From: CAYXVF01 sp964468125
GTDB lineage: Bacteria; Myxococcota; XYA12-FULL-58-9; CAYXVF01
Reading direction: 5' to 3'
Length of the DNA: 50,915 bases
Assembly: GCA_964468125.1 (NCBI GenBank)
Contig: CAYXVF010000038.1
Span: 1-50,915 of the forward strand
Numbering within the stretch: the stretch's first letter is position 1; every line of letters starts with the position of its first letter. Positions 44,865 to 50,915 of the stretch are shown here, one piece after another. Both the position numbers and the translations under genes were made by a program. The notes below the pieces were generated by a model. That model did no database searches. It was given only the letters and a program-made list of their open reading frames with translations, and was not told the origin of the DNA.

Positions 44865-44966
44865 GTTTCTCCCTTCACGAAAAATGGCGCGTCATGTCCC
44901 CATTCTTCTCACATCCGCTCGTGGGCCCCGTGTCCTGACTCCCTAACGATTCCTGGCCTCGTCCGT

Positions 44967-44985
44967 AAAGAGGCGTCCACGCCTC
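44967..44985 (-). terminator. Intrinsic-type terminator between GltC-like and GltD-like genes
   Basis: On the minus strand GAGGCG-TGGA-CGCCTC followed by TTT, a 6-bp GC stem with a short T-run, 15 bases after the stop of the GltC-like gene. It is the clearest terminator-like element in the window. Confidence 0.5.
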
Positions 44986-44999
44986 ACCCCGGGACGCCC

Positions 45000-46490
45000 T
45001 CAATTGCACTCGCTCTGAAGGGTGTGCTCGTAGTAGCCCAGCTCATCCTTCCAGTACTCCTTCGCAATGCTCCAATGTTGCCACTGGTCGGTCGGGATCT
45101 CCGGGCGCGGCAGGCGAGCCCGCCTCCCTTTCAGGATTTCCCGCCCCTGCTCGAGCCATTGACGCTCTGCGTCAGTCAACTCGAAGTCCAGAATGTCGAT
45201 CTGGTTCTGGAAGTTCTTCATGTTGTCGGCGTGAAACTGCAGCCGCTGGCGTACCCAGGCGCCGGCGAACGCTCGGGATACCTGAACCTTGTCGTCGATC
45301 ATCTGGCGCAGATCCTCGAGCATGCGCGAGCCCCGCCATTCTTCGATCTCCCCGAGACGCTCTCGCTGCCACTCGAGGTGTCGAAACGAGAAGTAGAAAT
45401 CGGTGAACCAGCCGACGCGCCGGACCTCGCGGGCGATCTCCTCGGCGTACTGTCCGGCGCCCCCCGCGATGACTTCATCGAGATGAGCACCTGGGTCGCG
45501 CGGACTCGCGAGGTAGGCGTCTAGCCGCTCCTTCATCGGCTCGTACAGCTCTTTGTAGCGATCGACGGAGCGCCGCACGCGGTCCCACTGACAATAGGTG
45601 AAGTAGGACGTGCCCTGAATGACGTAGGCTTCGGGCACGTGACGCTTGGCGAAATAGGGTGAAAGAACGCTCTCGAGCGCGCCCAACGCTTCGCCGAAGT
45701 TCTGCTCTTGGTAATGAGCCCACGCCTGCTCGTAGAGCGCCTGGAACCAGAATTCACTGTAGCGAGGCACACGCTCGAATCCTTCGAGAGCGGCTTCGTA
45801 GTTGCCGAGCCCGTATTGGGCGCGCGCCTCGGCGAGCACGGCGAGCTGGCGCAAACGGGTCGCATCGTCGTCGGAGCTGTCGCCGGGAATGCTCGTCACG
45901 ACCGCGCCAAAATGCCCCACCGCGGCCTGCGGGTCGCCCTGACGCAACGCCACGAGCCCGAGAAGGTACTGCGCCTTCCCATAGTAGGCGCTCTCCACGC
46001 GAACGAACTCGAGGAAGCGCTGCGCGTTGCGCACCTTGCCCCGCCTGAGATTGAACTCGCCCATCAGGTAATTGATCTGATCGATGCGCGACCCTTTTGG
46101 CAGGTTGGCAAAGGCCCGACTGTCGAAGTTCTTGTCGAGCAGATCTGCCACAAAGACATGGTCGCGGTAGGTCTCTTGGATCTCCAGGAGCTGCTCCACG
46201 GCATTGAGAAAGCGACGATTCGAGGGTCCGTCTTCGAGGATCACCTGAAAGTAAAAACTCGCCGGCGCCCAGAGACCCATGCGCTGCAGGGTGAGCGCGA
46301 GATAGACGAGCGCTTCGTTGCGCTTGTTCGCGTCCGGGTCGCGGGCGGCCACGTCGTAGAAGGTGAGTGCCGCATCCTCGAACTCCTCGTCGTCGAACAG
46401 CTCGAGACCATTGTCCAACGACTGGGCGCTAGCCGAGGGGGCGACACTGAACGTCAAGACGGCAATCAGCAGCAGCTTGCGTAGCATCAT
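45000..46490 (-). CDS. GltC-like periplasmic TPR protein
   Basis: 496 residues with a signal peptide ending PSASAQ. TPR-like helices run from about residue 25 to 300 (ALTFYDVAARDPDANKRNEA, AQYLLGLVALRQGDPQAAVG, AQYGLGNYEAALEGFERVPR, ALYEQAWAHYQEQNFGEALG). The C-terminal third is helical with many Trp/Arg/Glu (FRHLEWQRERLGEIEEWRGS) and ends in an unusual ECN. It follows two outer-membrane barrels, the same association as GltA-GltB-GltC in M. xanthus, where GltC is a periplasmic TPR protein. It would link the barrels to the inner complex. Confidence 0.7.
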   Translation of the reverse strand: MMLRKLLLIAVLTFSVAPSASAQSLDNGLELFDDEEFEDAALTFYDVAARDPDANKRNEALVYLALTLQRMGLWAPASFYFQVILEDGPSNRRFLNAVEQLLEIQETYRDHVFVADLLDKNFDSRAFANLPKGSRIDQINYLMGEFNLRRGKVRNAQRFLEFVRVESAYYGKAQYLLGLVALRQGDPQAAVGHFGAVVTSIPGDSSDDDATRLRQLAVLAEARAQYGLGNYEAALEGFERVPRYSEFWFQALYEQAWAHYQEQNFGEALGALESVLSPYFAKRHVPEAYVIQGTSYFTYCQWDRVRRSVDRYKELYEPMKERLDAYLASPRDPGAHLDEVIAGGAGQYAEEIAREVRRVGWFTDFYFSFRHLEWQRERLGEIEEWRGSRMLEDLRQMIDDKVQVSRAFAGAWVRQRLQFHADNMKNFQNQIDILDFELTDAERQWLEQGREILKGRRARLPRPEIPTDQWQHWSIAKEYWKDELGYYEHTLQSECN

Positions 46491-46496
46491 CGACTC

Positions 46497-47354
46497 CTAG
46501 AGGAGGAAGCTCGCCCCGGCGAAGACGAAGAGGTTGTTGGTGATGTCGGTGGTGACGATGTTCGCCTCCACCGCGCGGTCCGCGTAGACGATGTCACGCA
46601 GCTCGACCCGCAGCCCGATCCAATCGCGGAAGAACAAGCGCAGCCCGCCTCCGAGGTGTCCGGAGATTCGATACTCATCGGCGGAATCCTCAGGCGGCCG
46701 CGTTCCGATGTCGTTTCGGTCCTGGAAGGGATCACACGCGTCGCCGTCCTGCGCCGGCGCGCAGCGCTCCCTCGTCTGCGTCAGACCGAAACCCGCAAGC
46801 GCGTAGAAGTCGTAGTCGATCAGCTCTCCGTAGATGTTGAACTTGCCGTAGAGGGCAGAAAAATTGAGGCTCGCGCCGATGAAGTAGGAGAGCTGTTTGA
46901 GGTCGACCGCCTCCGGCTGGAGGTTTTCCTCATCGAAGAGCTCGGTCACCAGATTGGAATAGCTCGAGAAGAAAAGCCCCGGCACCGGCACGCTGCTCAC
47001 CACCTCCACCGCCAGGTTTTCCTTGAAATGGTAGCCTGCGGAGAGGGCGAGCCCGGTGTAGCTGGAAAACTTGAAGTTCAGGCGCTGGAAGATCATCGGC
47101 GTCAGCTCGAACTTACCGCGCTTGGAGTAGGCGCGGCGCTGCACCACGTAGACCGACTCATCCTCGGCGCGGGCGAGGCGCCGCTCGGCCTCCTGCACCA
47201 TCTCGTCCGAAAGCGCCTTGCGCTCCTCGTCTGAAATCCCGGTCTCACTGGCAGCTTCGGGAGCGACGGGTTTCGCATCCTGAGCCAAAGCGTTTCCGCC
47301 CCAGCCGGTCGCCACCGCCACACAGATCACTGACAAAGAGTGTCTCATAGTCAT
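46497..47354 (-). CDS. Outer-membrane beta-barrel protein (GltB-like)
   Basis: 285 residues. A signal peptide ends NALAQ. A helical segment follows (ERKALSDEMVQEAERRLARA, about 43-65), then a barrel domain with alternating hydrophobic strands (YTGLALSAGYHFKENLAVEV, FSALYGKFNIYGELIDYDFY) and a C-terminal hydrophobic strand NNLFVFAGASFLL. It belongs to the outer-membrane barrel group common in myxobacteria and is clearly related to the preceding barrel protein. It begins 4 bases after the upstream stop and 6 bases before the GltC-like gene, so the three are one operon. Which of GltA or GltB it is cannot be decided by eye. Confidence 0.72.
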   Translation of the reverse strand: MTMRHSLSVICVAVATGWGGNALAQDAKPVAPEAASETGISDEERKALSDEMVQEAERRLARAEDESVYVVQRRAYSKRGKFELTPMIFQRLNFKFSSYTGLALSAGYHFKENLAVEVVSSVPVPGLFFSSYSNLVTELFDEENLQPEAVDLKQLSYFIGASLNFSALYGKFNIYGELIDYDFYALAGFGLTQTRERCAPAQDGDACDPFQDRNDIGTRPPEDSADEYRISGHLGGGLRLFFRDWIGLRVELRDIVYADRAVEANIVTTDITNNLFVFAGASFLL

Positions 47355-47358
47355 CTCG

Positions 47359-48168
47359 TCAGAGCGTCAGGCTCAGGCCAGTGTTGAGGAAGTATCGGTA
47401 GGTCATGAAGCTCTGGTTGCCGGTCTGAAATGTGAAGTCCGTGAGCCAGCCGTAGGTCATCAGCTCGGCGCGAAGGGCCACCCAATCGCCGAGGAACACC
47501 TTCAGCCCGAGGCCACCGGTTCCGTGAAACTGAGCCTCCGAGAACAGCCCCCCCTCGCCGAAACCCTCGTTTTCTACGCGCCAACCGAGCTGCTGCGACG
47601 CATCGACCACCGGCTCGGGGGTCCGTTGCCCGTGGACGCCGGCGCCGAGAAACCCGTAGAATTCGAGATTCGCGTCCACCTCCGAAACGACGTTGATCTT
47701 GCCGTAGAGCGGAGTCCAAATGACGCGCGCGTCGAGGCTGCCGGTGAGCTGCTCAAAGTCCGGCAGACTGGGGCTGAGATTGCAATCCGCGCCCACCTGT
47801 CCGTTGGCACTGCACTCCCGGAGCTTTTCGTTGAAAACCTCGCCCACGATGTTTGTGGTCGAGCCGTTTTGGAACGCGAAGAAGACACCAAAGCCGAGAG
47901 TCCGGAGCGGGTGATAGGTGAGGTCGAGGGCCAGGCCCAGGTGCGAGTTGTATTTGTCGATCACCGAGCTCGACAGCATCGCCCCGACCTCGAAGCGTCT
48001 CTCGGAGTCGTGGGCGACCCCCTGCACGAGCGGCTGCCGGTCGCCGACGCCGAAATCCGCGTCTCCGAAGGGATCCGGGTCGTAGGTAGGCTCGGGCGCA
48101 GCCGAGGCAGAGGACGCGGCGAAGAGGAAAGCCGCGCACAGGAAGGCGACCAACGAAGTCCGATCCAT
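47359..48168 (-). CDS. Outer-membrane beta-barrel protein (GltA-like)
   Basis: About 269 residues from ATG 48168, chosen because it gives a proper signal peptide (MDRTSLVAFLCAAFLFAASS, ending ASAA); the frame is open to 48339 but that part lacks any leader features. The mature protein has an acidic Asp/Pro start, then barrel strands with LTYHPLRTLGFGVFFAFQNG, WTPLYGKINVVSEVDANLEF and GLGLKVFLGDWVALRAELMT, ending in FLNTGLSLTL. The phrase LYGKINV...F-A/G-FLGAG is shared with the next protein, so they are paralogues. It is first of the A-B-C-like unit. Confidence 0.72.
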   Translation of the reverse strand: MDRTSLVAFLCAAFLFAASSASAAPEPTYDPDPFGDADFGVGDRQPLVQGVAHDSERRFEVGAMLSSSVIDKYNSHLGLALDLTYHPLRTLGFGVFFAFQNGSTTNIVGEVFNEKLRECSANGQVGADCNLSPSLPDFEQLTGSLDARVIWTPLYGKINVVSEVDANLEFYGFLGAGVHGQRTPEPVVDASQQLGWRVENEGFGEGGLFSEAQFHGTGGLGLKVFLGDWVALRAELMTYGWLTDFTFQTGNQSFMTYRYFLNTGLSLTL

Positions 48169-48278
48169 CGGGTTTCTTTCAGCGTTTGGGATAGACGAGT
48201 AGGGCCTCCGTCGACCGACGGCTACGCGTTCCGTCGCAAGGTTTGCACCTCGCGGCAGCCAATGTGGCGTGAATGCTA

Positions 48279-48377
48279 TTCCCATTGCCCTGCGCAGGCC
48301 GCGACGGACGGCGCTTCGCCCGTCTCGGACCGCTAGCAATGGGCACTAGCACTCACCAGCGCCGACCGCAATGGGAA
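48279..48377. promoter_or_regulatory. Repeated GCAATGGG element upstream of the GltA-like gene
   Basis: GCAATGGGAA occurs at 48368-48377, its inverse TTCCCATTGC at 48279-48288, and GCAATGGG again at 48336-48343, the last one flanked by GCTAG and CTAGC. The three copies lie in the 214-base gap between the FHA gene and the first barrel gene. They could be operator sites for the A-B-C unit. No confident -10/-35 was found there. Confidence 0.35.
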
Positions 48378-48382
48378 CGATG

Positions 48383-48937
48383 TCACGCCGCGGTGGCCAG
48401 CTCTTTCAAGAGCGGGCCGGAGACGTAGTAGAAAATCGACTGGCCAAAGCGAATGCAGTCGCCGCTGCGAAGCTTCGTGAGCTGATGCGGCTGGAGCTGA
48501 ACCCGGTTGATGAAGGTGCCATTGGAGCTGCCGACGTCCTGAACGGAGACCGGGTGCTGATCTACGTCCCGGGCGAAGTGCGCGTGCACGCTCGACACGG
48601 CAGGATCCGCCACCACGAGGTCTGCCGAGGAGGCTCGGCCGAGCGTGATGTGCTCCCAGAGACTCTCGGGCTTCTTCTTGAGCGGCAGAATCTCTCCGTC
48701 TTTGGCGATGACGCCACGCAGCTTCTCGATCTGCTCGGTGCGCTCCGCCTTCATCATGGCGATGGTCTCGTGCATGAAGACCATCGTCGCCGGCGGCGCG
48801 TCCTCAGACTGCTGGTCCTTTGAGGTGTCTCGGACCACCTCCTCATCACTGCCTGCGGGAACCGGACACAGGAAATCGATCCCGGCCAGTCCCGCGAGGA
48901 GCTTCGGATTGTCCTGCAGCGCGCTCAAAGTCAGCAT
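48383..48937 (-). CDS. FHA-domain protein at the head of the Glt run
   Basis: 184 residues, no signal peptide, so cytoplasmic. Residues 1-75 are helical with a charged linker; residues about 88-175 are a canonical FHA domain: ITLGRASSADLVVADPAVSS, then VHAHF and SSNGTFINRVQL. The Gly-Arg, Ser-His and Asn residues that contact phosphothreonine are all present. It should bind a protein phosphorylated by a Ser/Thr kinase. Its place upstream of the gliding genes on the same strand suggests a regulatory link, though a 214-base gap with its own repeats lies between. No ribosome-binding site is seen before the ATG. Confidence 0.88.
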   Translation of the reverse strand: MLTLSALQDNPKLLAGLAGIDFLCPVPAGSDEEVVRDTSKDQQSEDAPPATMVFMHETIAMMKAERTEQIEKLRGVIAKDGEILPLKKKPESLWEHITLGRASSADLVVADPAVSSVHAHFARDVDQHPVSVQDVGSSNGTFINRVQLQPHQLTKLRSGDCIRFGQSIFYYVSGPLLKELATAA

Positions 48938-48946
48938 TTCACATGA

Positions 48947-48975
48947 GATATAGACGGTGCACCGGAGCCACGCAA
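48947..48975 (-). promoter_or_regulatory. Candidate promoter of the FHA gene with palindromic spacer
   Basis: Minus-strand TTGCGT (48970-48975) and TATATC (48947-48952) are 17 bases apart; the spacer holds the 10-bp palindrome CGGTGCACCG (48955-48964). The predicted start falls only a few bases before ATG 48937, so the transcript would be nearly leaderless, in line with the missing ribosome-binding site. Confidence 0.3.
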
Positions 48976-49036
48976 TCGAGGTTGAAAGGCTGTCGACAAA
49001 CCGCTACAGCGACGTCGACTCGTACGAGGGGAAGGT

Positions 49037-49477
49037 ATGGCACTCAAAGAGGTCATTTCGGCAGCGAACAAGCGACCGGCGGTGGTCGACGACTGCGTTC
49101 GTCTGATCGACGACGAGGTGAGGGCCAAGGGCGGCCTCTCCGGCGTGGCGGTCAAGGGCGCCTATACAGTCGTGAAGGCGGTCAAGCCGGGCATCATTCG
49201 CGAAGCCGCGGATCGACTTCTCGACCCCTTCGTCGAAAAGCTCGAGCCCTTCTACCAGGACTGGAAGGACAACGGCGGCGGGTCGTTTGACGGTTTCCTG
49301 AGCGGCCGCAAGACCGAGGTCGCCAATGCCCTGCTCGGCGTCACCGATGAACGGGCCGCACGCGCCGACAATCAAACGCTCAAGAAGGCCTACCAGAAGC
49401 TCAGGCCAAAAGCCGTGGGCCACGTCGAGAGCGCGGTCCCCGGGATCGCGCGCATCATCGAGAAACACGCACCCTGA
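49037..49477 (+). CDS. Conserved-looking protein of unknown function
   Basis: 146 residues with GAGGGGAAGG before the ATG. It is soluble and mostly helical. Segments RPAVVDDCVRLIDDEVRAKG, LSGVAVKGAYTVVKAVKPGI and DRLLDPFVEKLEPFYQDWKD look like a conserved DUF (I think DUF6918, not certain) found as a stand-alone protein in myxobacteria. No catalytic motif is visible. It is divergent from the FHA gene, and its 3' end overlaps that of the decayed histidine kinase by 23 bases. Confidence 0.65.
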   Translation: MALKEVISAANKRPAVVDDCVRLIDDEVRAKGGLSGVAVKGAYTVVKAVKPGIIREAADRLLDPFVEKLEPFYQDWKDNGGGSFDGFLSGRKTEVANALLGVTDERAARADNQTLKKAYQKLRPKAVGHVESAVPGIARIIEKHAP

Positions 49478-50389
49478 AGAGCGATCCCGCCCCGGGCTCG
49501 GACTCGACGTCGATCACACCCCCCAGCGCCTCCACCGCATCCCGGACGATGGCGAGTCCGATGCCGTTGCCGTCGTATCGGTCGCGCCCGTGGAGGCGTT
49601 CAAAGGGTCGAGCGGGAGAACTCGAGGACGTCGTCCACGAGAGTCTTCATCCGCTTCGCGCCGTCGAGCACGTATCCCAGAAAGCGCTTGCCTCGTTCGT
49701 CAAAGGCGTCCCCGTAGCGTTGCTGAATGATCTCGATGTAGGAGGAGACCATTCTCAGCGGTTCCCGTAGGTCGTGGGAGGCGACGTTCACGAATTGCTC
49801 GAGCTTTCCGCGCTTCCGTTCGAGCTCCCGCTGTTGGGTCACCCGGTCCGTAACGTCCATGAACACGCCGAAGATCCCCACCACCACGTCGGCGCGGTCG
49901 AACTCGACGCGACCGCGTGCTTCGACCACACGCGTAGCACCGTCGCTCCGAATCAACCGGAGCTCGAAGGCGAAGTCGCTCTTTTCCGCGATCTCCCGGT
50001 TGATGTGCTCGCCCACCGACTCCCGTTCGTCTGGATGATACAACGGGATCGCTTCCGGTGCAGTAGATCACCCCGTTGCTCTTGGCGATCGCATTCCACT
50101 TCAGCCAGACCCATCCGCCGGTGCACGTCTTGAAACGATTCTCAAACTGAATGGTGGGGTGGCCCTCCTCCATTCGCTTGAACTGCTGAACCGTTCGCTC
50201 GATGTCGTCCGGATGAACGAGCTTGATGAACGGACTCGCGCAGATCTCCTCCGCGTCCCAACCGAGCGTCCGGTGCCAGCCGGGCGAGACCCAGCGCATG
50301 TAACCGTCGCTCCCCGCGATGCAGAAGAGATCGTGCGATTCCATGATGAGCGACTGAATGTCCTCCTGGGTCACTTCTGCTCGTGTCAT
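49455..50389 (-). pseudogene. PAS-domain sensor histidine kinase broken by two internal deletions
   Basis: Three pieces lie in different frames. Piece 1 (50389 to about 50060): PAS domain, GYMRWVSPGWHRTLGWDAEE to NGVIYCTG. Piece 2 (about 50060 to 49608): the end of a second PAS (IPLYHPDERESVGEHINREI), a linker coiled coil and the HisKA phospho-acceptor FVNVASHDLREPL, stopping at VLEFSR. Piece 3 (about 49608 to 49455): PFERLHGRDRYDGNGIGLAI to GAGSLFRVRVSR, the second half of the ATPase domain. The start of PAS 2 and the N-box/G1 half of the ATPase (roughly 85-90 residues) are absent, so these are deletions with frame change, not simple frameshifts. The kinase cannot be functional as read. It starts 9 bases after the truncated EAL gene. 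Confidence 0.8.
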
Positions 50390-50398
50390 TGAGGCCCC

Positions 50399-50647
50399 TC
50401 AGCTCGCTTCGCTCTGGAGCACTCGCTCCCAACCGATCAATTCGGACACACGCTCCGCCGAAACGGCTTCGGAGAAATGAAAGCCCTGAACCCTGTCGCA
50501 CTCGCGGCTCGTGATGAACTCGAGCTGGGCCTTGTTCTCGACCCCTTCGGCGACGAGTCTGAGCCCGAGCTGTTTGCCGAGGGCGATGAGCGCTCCGGTC
50601 ACCGCATCGCCATCGGAGCATCGACCGAGCTCGTTGATGAAGGCGCG
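50399..50647 (-). pseudogene. C-terminal fragment of an EAL-domain phosphodiesterase
   Basis: About 82 codons read from FINELGRCSDGDAVTGALIA through LGLRLVAEGVENKAQLEFI to VQGFHFSEAVSAERVSELIG. This is the last third of an EAL domain (c-di-GMP phosphodiesterase), including the EGVE and QGFxFS motifs. The EAL, DDFG and catalytic Lys parts are missing. The coding sequence is interrupted at GGGGTCAGAG (50648-50657), where a probable insertion sequence begins. No start codon with a ribosome site precedes it, so it is a remnant. Confidence 0.75.
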
Positions 50648-50915
50648 GGGTCAGAGGGTGGCGGATGCTGCCCTTCTATTGCGTTGGCCTCTGGGCGCAA
50701 GCATGGCTGCATCGGCTCGGATGAGTGCATCCGAAAGCCAGCGGAGAAACTCGCGCCAGCTCATGCCGAGGAAACGCTCGGCTTTGAGTGTCACGTGGCG
50801 ATAGAGCGTGATTAGCGTGTACGCCGCTCGACGCAGCACCATGACCACAAACGCAGCATCGGGTGCATAGGGAGTCCAAGGCTTGTCGTCTTCGAACGCG
50901 CGGCGAAAGAAGCCC
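50648..50915 (-). mobile_element. End of a probable insertion sequence with transposase C-terminus, cut by window edge
   Basis: A minus-strand frame enters from the right edge and ends at the TGA at 50651-50653. It reads GFFRRAFEDDKPWTPYAPDA, AAFVVMVLRRAAYTLITLYR, then FLGMSWREFLRWLSDALIRA and a basic end. The Trp/Arg-rich helical pattern recalls the C-terminus of DDE-type transposases in myxobacterial genomes, but I cannot name the IS family. The boundary GGGGTCAGAGGGTGG resembles a terminal inverted repeat, and the EAL fragment is interrupted exactly there. The other end and any target duplication are outside the window. Confidence 0.5.

Noticed and set aside
1..50915. CRISPR arrays, tRNA or rRNA genes
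   Set aside because: No regular spaced repeats and no tRNA-like cloverleaf or rRNA segment were seen in the short intergenic gaps.

Overview
This is a dense, high-GC window with almost no gap above 200 bases. It looks like a chromosome segment of a myxobacterium-type organism (Myxococcota, probably the Polyangiales side). That placement is inference. It rests on a contiguous set of gliding-motility (Glt) homologues, an ElbD-like multidomain lipid enzyme, a PEGA-tailed Ser/Thr kinase, FHA proteins, many lipoproteins, and Lys/Ala-rich histone-H1-like tails on unrelated proteins. No tRNA, rRNA or CRISPR was seen.

Layout. 1-7.5 kb: a glycosidase-like lipoprotein that has lost catalytic residues, a DUF218 protein, a HEAT-repeat protein, an amino-acid permease, an NRDE protein, a PEGA lipoprotein, two coupled mini-genes, a class IV aminotransferase and a protein with a Lys-rich tail. 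7.5-20.6 kb: two lipoproteins (one an S9 peptidase), an unusual PqqD-TPR-HlyD fusion divergent from a large ChaN-like protein, a PilZ protein, a HAD nucleotidase, a divergent enolase and two large envelope proteins. 20.7-28.8 kb: a compact minus-strand run (1506-residue reductase/ligase/ACP/acyltransferase, epimerase, TrxB, sulfotransferase-like protein, fucosyltransferase-like protein). 28.9-37.5 kb: murI, a Ser/Thr kinase, metH and a REC-REC-GGDEF-EAL protein.

37.5-48.9 kb holds the most interesting system. Reading along the minus strand it runs FHA protein, two outer-membrane barrels (GltA/B-like), a TPR protein (GltC-like), then a large TPR protein (GltD/AgmU-like), a TPR lipoprotein (GltE/AglT-like), a small periplasmic protein (GltF-like), an FHA-TM-AgmX-domain protein (GltG-like) and a third barrel (GltH-like). 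In Myxococcus xanthus, as I recall it, the A-C and D-J genes lie in two unlinked clusters. Here they are adjacent, separated by a hairpin terminator, and no GltI, GltJ or AglRQS homologue is present in the window. A c-di-GMP enzyme, a PilZ protein, a Ser/Thr kinase and FHA readers lie nearby, so both c-di-GMP and phosphothreonine signalling could feed the machine (inference).

49.4-50.9 kb is decayed: a PAS histidine kinase with two internal deletions, an EAL gene cut off at its 5' end, and the end of a probable insertion sequence running out of the window.
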